Of a stretch of DNA of 34,287 bases, positions 14,923-22,979 are shown one piece after another. How positions within the stretch are numbered: the stretch's first letter is position 1; each line of letters starts with the position of its first letter. Below the pieces are notes generated by a model. That model was not told the DNA's origin and ran no database searches. It saw only the letters and a list, made by a program, of their open reading frames with translations. Both the position numbers and the translations under genes were made by a program. The stretch comes from Gemmatimonadota bacterium (GTDB taxonomy: Bacteria; Gemmatimonadota; Gemmatimonadetes; Gemmatimonadales; Gemmatimonadaceae): contig CANHJV010000023.1 of NCBI GenBank assembly GCA_947461225.1, forward strand, positions 1-34,287, written 5' to 3'.

Positions 14923-16254
14923 GTGTCCGACTCGATTCGCGGTAACGCCGCGGCCCCAGCCCCGGCAACGGGGAAGCTCGCCATCTTCACGCCGGGTCTC
15001 GGCGCCGTCGCCACCACGTTCATCGCCGGTGTTGAGCGCGTGCGTCGCGGGCTCTCGGTGCCGATCGGCTCGCTGTCCCAGATGGCGACGATTCGCCTCG
15101 GCAAGCGCACCGACGGACGCAGCCCGCTCATCAAGGACTTTGTCTCGCTCGCGAAGCTCGATGACATCGTCTTCGGTGCCTGGGATCCCATTCCCGACAC
15201 CGCGTATGAGTCGGCCATGAATGCCGGCGTCCTCGACAAGGCGGACATCGAGCCCATCGCCGATTTCCTCAAGAGCATCAAGCCGATGCCGGCGGTGTTC
15301 GAGAGCCGCTACGTCACCCGCATCACGCGCGCGACCAACGTCAAGACGGGCAAGAACAAGCGGGATCTCGCGGAGCAGATCCGGGCCGACATCCGCAACC
15401 TCATGCAGAGCTCTGGCGCGTCGCGCGGGGTGATGGTCTGGACCGGATCGACGGAGACGTACATCGCGCCCGGCCCGCAGCATCAGACCATCGAAGCGTT
15501 CGAAAAGGCGATGGACGAGAACGATGATGCGATCGCGCCCAGCATGCTGTACGCGTATGCCGCCATCATGGAGGGCATCCCGTACTGCAACGGTGCCCCG
15601 AATCTCTCCGCCGATTTCCCGGCGCTGCTCGACCTCGCCATCGCGCGGGGCGTGCCGGTCTCCGGTAAGGACTTCAAGACCGGCCAGACGTGGATGAAGA
15701 CCATCATCGCGCCAGGCCTCAAGGCACGTATGCTCGGCCTCGAAGGCTGGTACTCCACCAACATCCTCGGCAATCGCGACGGCGAAGTCCTCGACGATCC
15801 GGCGTCGTTCAAGACCAAGGAAGCGTCGAAGCTCTCCGTGCTGCACACGATCCTGCAGCCCGACGTGTATCCGGAGCTCTACAAAGACTTCGCCCACGTC
15901 GTGCGCATCAACTACTACCCACCCCGCGGAGACAACAAGGAAGGGTGGGACAACATCGACATCAAGGGGTGGCTCGGCTACCCGATGCAGATCAAGGTCA
16001 ACTTCCTGTGCCGCGATTCGATCCTCGCAGCACCGATGGTGCTTGACTTGGCGCTGTTCTCGGACTTCGCGATGCGCGCGGGCATGAAGGGGATTCAGGA
16101 ATGGTTAAGCTTCTATTACAAAGCGCCGCAGACGGCGCCGGGGCTTCAGCCGGAACATGATCTTTTCATTCAGCAGACGAAGTTGAAGAACACGCTCCGT
16201 CACCTCATGGGTGAAGAGCAGATCACCCACCTCGGGCTGGAATACTATCAATGA
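14923..16254 (+). CDS. ino1: Inositol-3-phosphate synthase (myo-inositol-1-phosphate synthase)
   Basis: This 443-aa cytoplasmic NAD-dependent enzyme converts glucose-6-phosphate to inositol phosphate. Seen: Rossmann loop FTPGLGAVATTF at about 22-33, the FGAWDPIPDTAYESA stretch, the VWTGSTETY strand, SGKDFKTGQTWMKTI (catalytic-lysine region), GWYSTNILGNRDG, and LDLALFSDFAMRAGMKGIQEW. I chose the GTG at 14923, 4 bp after the upstream stop, with GGAGAG before it. The open frame continues upstream, but only through the preceding gene in another frame. The stop overlaps the next ATG (ATGA). With the CDP-alcohol enzyme it forms a two-gene inositol-phospholipid unit. Confidence 0.9.
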   Translation: MSDSIRGNAAAPAPATGKLAIFTPGLGAVATTFIAGVERVRRGLSVPIGSLSQMATIRLGKRTDGRSPLIKDFVSLAKLDDIVFGAWDPIPDTAYESAMNAGVLDKADIEPIADFLKSIKPMPAVFESRYVTRITRATNVKTGKNKRDLAEQIRADIRNLMQSSGASRGVMVWTGSTETYIAPGPQHQTIEAFEKAMDENDDAIAPSMLYAYAAIMEGIPYCNGAPNLSADFPALLDLAIARGVPVSGKDFKTGQTWMKTIIAPGLKARMLGLEGWYSTNILGNRDGEVLDDPASFKTKEASKLSVLHTILQPDVYPELYKDFAHVVRINYYPPRGDNKEGWDNIDIKGWLGYPMQIKVNFLCRDSILAAPMVLDLALFSDFAMRAGMKGIQEWLSFYYKAPQTAPGLQPEHDLFIQQTKLKNTLRHLMGEEQITHLGLEYYQ

Positions 16255-16775
16255 TCGCAGAGCGCACGCGTCGTCTCCGTCGCGTGGTGGCAGTCGCCGC
16301 AGCTGGCCTGGTTATGGCCAGTTGCGGGGGCGGAGGGAGTCCACCACCAACGAACGAACTCCGTTTCAAAACGGAAGATTTCGTCATTCGGGTGTCGCCT
16401 GAGACGAAGCCGACGCGCGCGCTCGAGCCGATTTACTGGCGGGTGATGGTCCATGACGTGAAGAGCGGCCTGCCGATTCAGGGTGGTGAAGGGCGCATCT
16501 TCGGGACCAACCGCGATCGCAAAACCGTCTCCAATGGCCTCGCCGCAACTGAGGAGTTGGGGACCTACCGCAGCAATCTGATGTTCGTCACCGCCGGCAT
16601 GTGGGCGATGGCGATTCAGTTCCGCCTCGACTCCACGAAGGTGTTGCAGAAGACGCCGGACTGGACGCAGGACATCATGGCCGCCGAAGAGCCGGGCGAT
16701 TTCTCTCCGCCGGCATCGTCGCGCCCGCCAGAACCACCGCCGCGCGCAAAGGACAGCACGCGCAAGGAACCCTGA
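16251..16775 (+). CDS. Predicted lipoprotein of unknown function
   Basis: The product is 174 aa with a signal peptide and lipobox VMASC (C25), followed by Gly-rich GGGGSPPP. A compact domain (about 35-130) is rich in beta strands: IYWRVMVHDVKSGLPIQGG, then a strand pair and GMWAMAIQFRLDS. This layout recalls FixH/YtkA-like immunoglobulin-type domains, where a periplasmic beta-sandwich handles metals or assembles complexes, but I see no clear metal motif. The tail is Pro-rich (PPASSRPPEPPPR) and likely unfolded. The ATG overlaps the inositol synthase stop by 4 nt, so it is translated with it. I do not recognise a specific function. Confidence 0.7.
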   Translation: MIAERTRRLRRVVAVAAAGLVMASCGGGGSPPPTNELRFKTEDFVIRVSPETKPTRALEPIYWRVMVHDVKSGLPIQGGEGRIFGTNRDRKTVSNGLAATEELGTYRSNLMFVTAGMWAMAIQFRLDSTKVLQKTPDWTQDIMAAEEPGDFSPPASSRPPEPPPRAKDSTRKEP

Positions 16776-16777
16776 GT

Positions 16778-17071
16778 ATGCGGCATTTTCATCGGACCTC
16801 GCTCGCACCCGATACCGTGCTGGCGTCGGCCGATCGCTTCTTTGCAGCACTCGGACTCTCCCGTGCGGCCGCCGATCCCCGTTCGCGTAGTTTCAGCGGT
16901 TCGCTCGGCACGATGACGGTGTCCGTGAAGATGGAAGGTGGGCACTACACGTTCATCGAAGCACACACCGATCAGGTCGGTGAGAGCCGACTCGACAAGA
17001 ACGTCAAGCGGTTCTTCAACGCCGTCCATCGTACTGCAGACCCACGGCATACGATCGAGGCCGGCTACTGA
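16778..17071 (+). CDS. Hypothetical protein (97 aa)
   Basis: This is a small soluble protein without signal or membrane segment. The ATG at 16778 lies 2 bp after the preceding stop, and its TGA overlaps the next ATG by one base (TGATG). It has an N-terminal helix (PDTVLASADRFFAALGLSR), a strand pair (SGSLGTMTVSVKMEGGHYTF) and a basic C-terminal helix (DKNVKRFFNAVHR). This alternating pattern may be a small ligand- or lipid-binding fold, but I recognise no family. Tight coupling to the dehydrogenase E1 gene downstream supports real translation. Confidence 0.65.
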   Translation: MRHFHRTSLAPDTVLASADRFFAALGLSRAAADPRSRSFSGSLGTMTVSVKMEGGHYTFIEAHTDQVGESRLDKNVKRFFNAVHRTADPRHTIEAGY

Positions 17072-18213
17072 TGGCCAAGGCGCGCACCGGCCGTGACACT
17101 CCGGCCGTTGGAGCGCGTCCCAGTGACGCGCTGTCGCGTGAGCGCAAGCTCGAGCTCTACTACTGGATGAAGCTCACACGGCAGCTCGAAGAGCGCCTCG
17201 TGAACCTGTACCGCCAAACCAAGGTCGTCGGCGGCCTCTTTCGCTCGCTTGGCCAGGAGGCCGATGCCGTGGGCAGTTGTTTCGCCCTCGAGCAGCGTGA
17301 TGTGATGTCGCCGCTCATTCGCAACCTCGGCGCTATGCTCGTCAAGGGCGCGACGCCGGTGGAAGTGTTGAAGCAGTACATGGCCAAGGCCGACTCGCCA
17401 ACGCGCGGACGGGAGCTCAACATCCACTTTGGCGACATCGGCGAAGCCGGGGTGACCCGGGGATTCCTCGGACAGATCTCGCCGCTCGGAGACATGGTTC
17501 CCGTCATGACGGGTGTGACCATGTCGTTCAAGATGCGCGGCGAAGATCGCGTCGGCCTGGTGTATGTCGGCGACGGCGCCACGAGCACCGGTGCGTTTCA
17601 CGAGGGCATCAATTTCGCCGCGGTGCAAAAGTGCCCGCTCGTCGTCATCGTCGAGAACAACGGCTACGCCTACTCTACGCCCACGCACAAGCAGTCCGCC
17701 GCCAAGTACTTTGTCGACAAGGCGATCGGGTATGGCGTGCTGGGACTTCAGGCCGACGGTAACGACGTGCTGGCCACCTACGACGTGACCAAGGTGGCCG
17801 TCGATCACGCCCGCGCCGGCCACGGTGTGGCGCTGGTCGAGTTGATCACGTATCGCCGCAAAGGCCACGCGGAGCATGACAACCAGTCGTACGTTCCCGC
17901 CGGCGAGATCGAGAAATGGGCGGCCGAGAACGATCCCATCGATCGCTACGCGCAGGTGCTGCGGTCGCACCTCGGCGTGACAGACACGGAAATCGAGGCC
18001 ATCGATGCGCGCATCATGCGTGAGATCGACGAGGCAACCGATCTCGCCGAACTCTCCGGAACGCCGGATGCGCGGGAGGCATTGATGGGCGTCTACGCTG
18101 ACCCGCCCGCCGAGCAACCGCTCTGGTTTCGTCGTGATGCCGGCGCCGATGCCTACGGCGAGGAGCGCCCGGAGAGCTGGGGTACCTGGAACGCCGATGG
18201 AGCGAAGCCCTGA
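17071..18213 (+). CDS. 2-oxoacid dehydrogenase E1 component, alpha subunit (pyruvate or branched-chain)
   Basis: This 380-aa subunit carries the thiamine-diphosphate site of the heterotetrameric E1 that decarboxylates pyruvate or branched-chain 2-oxoacids. The TPP motif is clear: YVGDGATSTGAFHEGINFAA with GDG at 167-169 and ENNGYAYSTP with NN at 196-197. The phospho-loop region (RRKGHAEHDNQSY, near 265) is also present. The first 20 residues are an added basic tail. Start-stop overlaps of one base (TGATG) tie it to the small gene before it and to E1beta after it. The substrate is not certain: the chain could belong to PDH, BCKDH or acetoin dehydrogenase. Confidence 0.9.
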   Translation: MAKARTGRDTPAVGARPSDALSRERKLELYYWMKLTRQLEERLVNLYRQTKVVGGLFRSLGQEADAVGSCFALEQRDVMSPLIRNLGAMLVKGATPVEVLKQYMAKADSPTRGRELNIHFGDIGEAGVTRGFLGQISPLGDMVPVMTGVTMSFKMRGEDRVGLVYVGDGATSTGAFHEGINFAAVQKCPLVVIVENNGYAYSTPTHKQSAAKYFVDKAIGYGVLGLQADGNDVLATYDVTKVAVDHARAGHGVALVELITYRRKGHAEHDNQSYVPAGEIEKWAAENDPIDRYAQVLRSHLGVTDTEIEAIDARIMREIDEATDLAELSGTPDAREALMGVYADPPAEQPLWFRRDAGADAYGEERPESWGTWNADGAKP

Positions 18214-19187
18214 TGGCTGAGATCACGTATCTCGAGGCGATCCGTGAGGCGCTCTTCGAAGAGATGGAGCGTGACCGGAATGTCTTCTGCATGGGCGAGG
18301 ACATCGGGGCATTCGGCGGCGCCTTCAAAGTCACCGAAGGGCTGTTGGCGAAGTTCGGCGAGCAGCGGGTCATCGACTCGCCGATCAGCGAAATTGCACT
18401 CGTGGGAGCGGCGGCTGGCGCGGCGCACATGGGGCTGCGGCCGGTGGTCGAGATGCAGTTCATCGACTTCATCGCCAATGCGTACGATATGCTCACCAAC
18501 TATGTCGCCACGGCGCGCTATCGTGCGTTCCTGCCGTGTCCCATGGTGGTGCGCGGTCCCAGTGGCGGCTATGTCCGCGGCGGTCCGTTTCATTCCCAGA
18601 ACCCCGAAGCGGGCTTCCTGCACACGCCGGGGCTCAAAATCGTGTACCCCTCCACGGCGGCGGACGCCAAGGGCCTGATGAAGGCTGCGATCCGCGACGA
18701 CGACTGCGTCCTCTTCTTCGAGCACAAGTATCTCTACCGTCGCGTGAAGGATGTCATGCCCGCGGGAGATCACGTCGTGCCGATCGGCAAGGCGCGCGTG
18801 GCGCGTGAAGGGAGCGACGTCTCGATCGTGACCTATGCGTCGACCGTGTGGAAAGCGCTCGAGGCCGCAGAGATCGTCGCGGCCGAAGGGATTTCCGTCG
18901 AAGTCATCGACTTGCGTTCACTCGCGCCGATGGACGACGAAGCCATCTTCCGTACCGTGAAGAAGACGAATCGGCTGTTGATTGTGCATGAGGATACGCG
19001 CACCGGTGGCATGGCCGGGGAGATTACCGCGCGCGTGAACGAAACCTGCTTCGAGTGGCTCGACGCGCCCGTCCTGCGCGTAACGGCCGCAGACATCCCA
19101 CTACCGTACGCTCCAGCCCTCGAAGATTACGTGTTGCCGCAAACTGCCGACATCGTTCGAGCGGTCCGGCGCCTGACTGCGTATTGA
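18213..19187 (+). CDS. 2-oxoacid dehydrogenase E1 component, beta subunit
   Basis: This 324-aa protein is the beta partner of E1alpha. Seen: MAEITYLEAIREAL start, FCMGEDIGAFGGAFKVTEGL (25-44), DSPISE with the TPP-activating Glu E60, VEMQFIDFIANAYD, GGYVRGGPFHSQNPEA (His near 127), and the transketolase C-terminal domain (EVIDLRSLAPMDDEAIF, about 230-320). Length is normal. Its ATG overlaps the E1alpha stop and its stop overlaps the ATG of a small membrane protein (both TGATG), so stoichiometric translation is likely. The presence of both E1 chains rules out the single-chain AceE type. Confidence 0.92.
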   Translation: MAEITYLEAIREALFEEMERDRNVFCMGEDIGAFGGAFKVTEGLLAKFGEQRVIDSPISEIALVGAAAGAAHMGLRPVVEMQFIDFIANAYDMLTNYVATARYRAFLPCPMVVRGPSGGYVRGGPFHSQNPEAGFLHTPGLKIVYPSTAADAKGLMKAAIRDDDCVLFFEHKYLYRRVKDVMPAGDHVVPIGKARVAREGSDVSIVTYASTVWKALEAAEIVAAEGISVEVIDLRSLAPMDDEAIFRTVKKTNRLLIVHEDTRTGGMAGEITARVNETCFEWLDAPVLRVTAADIPLPYAPALEDYVLPQTADIVRAVRRLTAY

Positions 19188-19495
19188 TGACGACGACCTC
19201 AGCTGGTGATGCTCAGACGCCCCTCCCCGAAGACCGCGTCGGTCGGAATATCGGCGTGGGGTGTTTTACGTTCTTTATTGGTGGCGTGAGCGGCGCGATG
19301 GTCGGCGTCGGCATCGGGAAGTTGCTGGGCTTCTTTGCGCGCTGCACTCCCATGGCGGGATTGCCGGCGTGCGAATGGTGGGTGTACGCAGGTTACGGTG
19401 GTGCCTTCGGCGCGATAACGCTGCCGATTCTCGCCTTGTGGCGTTTGCGTCGCGCGGATCGCGCGGCCGATGCTGTTTCTTCAGATCGAGGATGA
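19187..19495 (+). CDS. Small two-helix membrane protein between E1beta and E2
   Basis: The product is 102 aa. Two hydrophobic segments (about residues 24-48, VGCFTFFIGGVSGAMVGVGIG, and about 64-88, WWVYAGYGGAFGAITLPILA) are rich in glycine, with a short loop holding two cysteines (FFARCTPMAGLPACEW). Termini are polar. The ATG overlaps the E1beta stop by one base. The E2 GTG start is 4 bp after its stop. I do not recognise a family. It might anchor the dehydrogenase complex at the membrane or be an unrelated passenger; the first is inference from position only. Confidence 0.7.
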   Translation: MTTTSAGDAQTPLPEDRVGRNIGVGCFTFFIGGVSGAMVGVGIGKLLGFFARCTPMAGLPACEWWVYAGYGGAFGAITLPILALWRLRRADRAADAVSSDRG

Positions 19496-19499
19496 TCGA

Positions 19500-20831
19500 G
19501 TGGCTCGTGTAGATGTCATCATGCCGCAGATGGGTGAGTCCATTGCGGAGGGAACCGTTTCGCGGTGGTTGAAGAAGGTCGGCGACAACGTCAAGCGCGA
19601 CGAGCCGCTCTTTGAGATTTCCACCGACAAAGTCGATGCGGAGATTCCCTCCCCGTCGGCCGGTATCCTGATCGAGATTCTGATCGGAGAAGGGCAGACG
19701 GTCGCCATTCAGACCGTGGTCGCGCGCCTCGAGACCGACGCCGCCGCGGCGGCTGTTGTGCCGGCGGCTGCGCCGAGCGCCCCCGCGGTCGCTCCCGCAT
19801 CGGCGCCGGTCGTTGCCTCCGTTGTGACGCCGTCCGCGCCGGTTGCGGCCTCGGCCACCCTGGCGGCACCCGCGGCACCCACCGGGTCCTTCGAAGAACG
19901 CGTGCGTACCAAGTCGTCGCCGCTCGTACGGAAGATCGCGGCCGAACACGGCGTCGAGATTGCCGGCATGAGTGGAAGCGGCATCGCGGGGCGCGTGACG
20001 CGGAAGGACCTCGACGCGTTTCTGGCGGCAAAGCCCGCTGTCGCCGCGTCCGCCGTGCCGGGCGCCTCGATGCACGCGCCAGCTGGGATTGAACATCGCG
20101 GTCCACTGCCCACGCCGTGGGCGGGGGACATCGTGGAACCGATGTCGAAGATCCGGAAGCTCACCTCCGATCATATGGCGCTCGCCATTAAGGTGGCGAC
20201 GCACGTCACGTCGTTCTTCGAAATTGACCTCACCCGCGTCGCGCGCATCCGCGCCGCCATGCGGAAGGACTTCGAGGCACAGTCGGGCCAGAAACTCACA
20301 TACCTGCCGTTCATTCTGCAGGCGGTGTGCACGCAGCTCAAGCGCCATCCTACGCTCAATGCGGCGGTCGCCGGCAACGACGTCATTCTGCGTAAGCAGA
20401 TCAACCTCGGCATCGCGGTGGCGCTCGAGCCAACCGGTCTGATCGTTCCTGTGCTCAAGCATGCCGATGAGCTCTCGCTTACCGGCCTCACGCGTGGGAC
20501 GAATGATCTCGCCGCGCGTGCGCGCAGCAAGAAGCTCAGCCCCACTGATGTTCAGGACTCGACGTTCACCATCACCAATCCGGGCGTCTTCGGGTCGCTC
20601 TTCGGCACTCCCATCATTCCCGTGGGTACGACCGCCATCCTCGGTCTCGGCGCGATTGAAAAGCGGGCCAAGGTCATCACCGGCCCGGATGGCGAAGAGA
20701 CCATCGCGATCCGGACGTGTGCGTACTTCTCGCTGTCCTTCGATCACCGGGTGATCGATGGCGCGGACGCGGATCGCTTCATGGCCGACCTCAAGAAGAC
20801 GCTGGAGTCGGTTTCCGAAACTGGACGCTGA
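19500..20831 (+). CDS. Dihydrolipoamide acyltransferase (E2) of the 2-oxoacid dehydrogenase complex
   Basis: This 443-aa core enzyme passes the acyl group from lipoyl to CoA. Domains: one lipoyl domain (1-77) with the modified lysine K44 in ISTDKVDAEI; an Ala/Pro/Val-rich swinging linker (about 80-130); a peripheral-subunit binding domain (136-175, SSPLVRKIAAEHGVEIAGM and GRVTRKDLDAFL); and the acyltransferase domain (about 210-443) with FDHRVIDG holding the catalytic His (H416) and Asp (D420). The GTG at 19500 has GAGGA seven bases before; an in-frame ATG at 19470 lies inside the preceding gene. No E3 gene follows. Confidence 0.92.
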   Translation: MARVDVIMPQMGESIAEGTVSRWLKKVGDNVKRDEPLFEISTDKVDAEIPSPSAGILIEILIGEGQTVAIQTVVARLETDAAAAAVVPAAAPSAPAVAPASAPVVASVVTPSAPVAASATLAAPAAPTGSFEERVRTKSSPLVRKIAAEHGVEIAGMSGSGIAGRVTRKDLDAFLAAKPAVAASAVPGASMHAPAGIEHRGPLPTPWAGDIVEPMSKIRKLTSDHMALAIKVATHVTSFFEIDLTRVARIRAAMRKDFEAQSGQKLTYLPFILQAVCTQLKRHPTLNAAVAGNDVILRKQINLGIAVALEPTGLIVPVLKHADELSLTGLTRGTNDLAARARSKKLSPTDVQDSTFTITNPGVFGSLFGTPIIPVGTTAILGLGAIEKRAKVITGPDGEETIAIRTCAYFSLSFDHRVIDGADADRFMADLKKTLESVSETGR

Positions 20832-20838
20832 GTTCGAC

Positions 20839-21084
20839 ATGGGACGCGTGCTGGCCATGCAGGAGCGCGTTGTCACCCAGGCGGAACGAGAGGCGTATCT
20901 GGCCGACCTCGAACGCCGCCGGGCGCGCGCCGCTGCCGTACCGGCACATTTTTGGGTCTTTGAACACGCCACCGAATACGGTCGTTTCGTCGAGTTCACT
21001 GAGGCCGCGAGCGAGGAAGCCATCGCCGCGGCCCATGAAGTCGCCCAGACGCCCGGACTCTGGCGCGAAGTACAGGGAGGCTGA
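20839..21084 (+). CDS. Hypothetical protein (81 aa), helical
   Basis: This is a small soluble protein: a charged N-terminal helix (AMQERVVTQAEREAYLADLE) with an RRRAR patch, then FWVFEHATEYGRFVEFTEA, then a C-terminal helix ending in PGLWREVQGG. The frame runs further upstream into E2; the ATG at 20839, 7 bp after the E2 stop, is the sensible start. The segment WVFEHATEYGRFVEFTEAA looks like the core of a small alpha/beta domain. The gene after it begins 1 bp later. I do not recognise a family. Confidence 0.6.
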   Translation: MGRVLAMQERVVTQAEREAYLADLERRRARAAAVPAHFWVFEHATEYGRFVEFTEAASEEAIAAAHEVAQTPGLWREVQGG

Positions 21085-21085
21085 T

Positions 21086-21352
21086 ATGCCCGCACGACGC
21101 ATCACGGTCGATGGACGTGAATGGCAGGTGTACCCCTCCGGATTCCTCACCCAGTACGTCGGTGATGAGTTCGGATTGATCTTTGTCGCGGGATCCGGCG
21201 ACGACCGCGATGTGCGGGTCACACGCTACTCTCCGGTCGGAACGCGCGCACGGGAGCAATCGCTCGCCGAGCTCGATAACGCGCAGCTCCTCGCACTCTT
21301 CCGCACGTCGCAGCCGGGCGCGCGCTCTCCAGAGGCAGGCTACCGTACGTGA
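21086..21352 (+). CDS. Hypothetical protein (88 aa), beta-rich
   Basis: It is a small protein with a GGGAGG ribosome site before the ATG at 21086, so translation is well supported. The first half reads as consecutive strands (RRITVDGREWQVYPSG, EFGLIFVAG, VRVTRYSPVG), suggesting a small beta-barrel or SH3-like fold. A helix (SLAELDNAQLLALFRTS) follows. The stop overlaps the GTG of the PHP gene by 4 nt. I see no catalytic motif and no known family. Confidence 0.65.
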   Translation: MPARRITVDGREWQVYPSGFLTQYVGDEFGLIFVAGSGDDRDVRVTRYSPVGTRAREQSLAELDNAQLLALFRTSQPGARSPEAGYRT

Positions 21353-22242
21353 CCGTCACGCCGGGCACAGTGGGCCCGGAGACGATCTCGGGACGCGGCG
21401 AGTCCGCGCAATTCGTCGATCTGCAAGTGCACTCGACCGCATCCGATGGGGCGCTTTCGCCCACGAGTGTGGTCGAAGCGGCCCGGGAGGCGAAGCTATA
21501 TGCGATCGCGCTCACCGATCACGACACCGTTGACGGCGTGGCGGAGGCGATCGCCGCCGGCGTCGAGTGTGGTGTCCGCATCATCGCCGGCGTCGAACTC
21601 AGTTCGCACTTCGACGATGACGAACTGCACCTGCTCGGCCTCCACCTCTCCAACCAGGACGCGATGCGTTCTGCGCTGCTTGAACTGCAGGCCGGCCGCG
21701 TGGAGCGTGCCGTGCGGATCGTTGAGGTGCTCAATCGGCACAGCATTCCGGTCACCATGGAATCGGTGCTCGCCGAAGCGAACAAGGGAGCCGTCGGTCG
21801 CCCGCACGTCGCCCGTGCCATGGTCGCTGGTGGGTGGGTACGGGATTTCCGTGAGGCATTTGATCGCTGGATCGGCTTCGGGCGCCCCGCGTACATGGCG
21901 AAGGAACGTTTCGATGTCGCCGACGCCATCGCGCTGGTGCACGAGGCGGGCGGGCTTGCCGTGTGGGCGCATCCTGGGGACTCGGCAACGCCGACCCGCA
22001 TTCAGCGACTTGCCGACATGGGGCTCGATTCGGTCGAGGTACTGCACCCCAGTCATCCGCCCTCGCTCTCGCAGCGTCTCTTTGACAACACAGAGAAGGC
22101 GGGGCTGTTGCCCAGCGGTGGTTCCGATTGGCACGGCACGCACGATGGGCCGCGCCGACTTGGTGGCCAGCTCGTGCCGAAGATCTGGCTCGACTGGCAG
22201 GAAGCGCGTGTTGCCGAGCGCGCCGCGGCCAAAACCGTCTGA
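21349..22242 (+). CDS. PHP-domain phosphoesterase (TrpH/YciV-like, RNase AM or 3',5'-bisphosphate phosphatase type)
   Basis: This 297-aa cytoplasmic metal-dependent phosphoesterase has the PHP motifs in order: DLQVHSTASDG (H28, D33), LTDHDTVDG (D57, H58), GVELSS (E83), GRPHVARAMV (H153), WAHPG (H208) and GGSDWHG (D260, H262). The VGRPHVARA stretch is the mark of the YciV/TrpH group, whose members degrade short RNA or 3',5'-nucleoside bisphosphates. About 20 extra residues precede the domain. The GTG start overlaps the previous stop (GTGA), and its stop overlaps the next ATG (TGATG). The exact substrate is not readable. Confidence 0.85.
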   Translation: MTVTPGTVGPETISGRGESAQFVDLQVHSTASDGALSPTSVVEAAREAKLYAIALTDHDTVDGVAEAIAAGVECGVRIIAGVELSSHFDDDELHLLGLHLSNQDAMRSALLELQAGRVERAVRIVEVLNRHSIPVTMESVLAEANKGAVGRPHVARAMVAGGWVRDFREAFDRWIGFGRPAYMAKERFDVADAIALVHEAGGLAVWAHPGDSATPTRIQRLADMGLDSVEVLHPSHPPSLSQRLFDNTEKAGLLPSGGSDWHGTHDGPRRLGGQLVPKIWLDWQEARVAERAAAKTV

Positions 22243-22970
22243 TGGCTAATCGCGTCGCGCTCGTCACGGGCGGCGCGCGGCGCGTCGGCGCGGAGATCGT
22301 GCGGAGTTTCGCCGCGCGTGGCTACGACGTGTTGCTGCATCATGGCAACTCGCCGGATGCCGCCGCCGCGCTCGCCGAGGAGTTGATTGGCGCGTTCGGC
22401 GTGCGCATCCACGTCGTCCAGGAAGACCTTGCCGACGTGCACGCGCCGTTGCGTATCATCGACGCGGCGATGCGCGCCTTCGGTGCGCTCGATGTCGTCG
22501 TGAGCTCGGCATCGGTCATGATGATGCATCCATTCGATGCCGTCACGCCGAGCGAGTGGGAGCAGACGTCAGCGGTCAACCTGCGCGCACCTTTCTTTCT
22601 CATGCAAGCGGCCGCGCGCGTCATGCGAGAGGGTGGGGTGATCGTGCAGCTGTCCGATCACCTCGCCTTCGAATCCATCTTCCCGCATCTGATTCCGCAT
22701 CAGGTCACGAAGTCCGCGCTCACGCAGTTGGTGCGCACGACGGCGTCCGCGTTCGCACCGCGCTTGCGCGTGAATGCCGTGGCACCGGGACTGGTGCTCC
22801 CGCCCGACGAGCTGTCTCAAGAAGCGATCGAACGATTCCTGCGCGATGTGCCAATGGCTTGCAGCGGAACGCCGAGCGATGTCGCGCAGGCAATTCATTT
22901 TCTCGTCGATGCGCCCTACATCACGGGGGTCGTGCTTCCGGTCGATGGTGGCCGTCATCTCCGTCGGTGA
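22242..22970 (+). CDS. Short-chain dehydrogenase/reductase-like protein with altered catalytic Tyr
   Basis: The 242-aa product has an SDR Rossmann fold: TGGARRVGAEIV (9-20) is the TGxxRRxG form seen in pteridine reductases (PTR1/FolM), EDLAD is the adenine Asp motif, N113 in VNLRAPF is kept, and APG and VDGG near the end are typical. The catalytic Tyr of Y-x-x-x-K is His here (H153, K157: HQVTK), and NNAS is SSAS. It may be a reductase that works differently, or a non-catalytic relative. The start ATG overlaps the PHP stop. I would not name a substrate. Confidence 0.78.
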   Translation: MANRVALVTGGARRVGAEIVRSFAARGYDVLLHHGNSPDAAAALAEELIGAFGVRIHVVQEDLADVHAPLRIIDAAMRAFGALDVVVSSASVMMMHPFDAVTPSEWEQTSAVNLRAPFFLMQAAARVMREGGVIVQLSDHLAFESIFPHLIPHQVTKSALTQLVRTTASAFAPRLRVNAVAPGLVLPPDELSQEAIERFLRDVPMACSGTPSDVAQAIHFLVDAPYITGVVLPVDGGRHLRR

Positions 22971-22979
22971 GTGCTGCGT

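Noticed and set aside
19275-21095. 606-codon minus-strand frame across the small membrane protein, E2 and the 81-aa gene
   Set aside because: Covers three well-supported plus-strand genes and has no motif; high-GC shadow.
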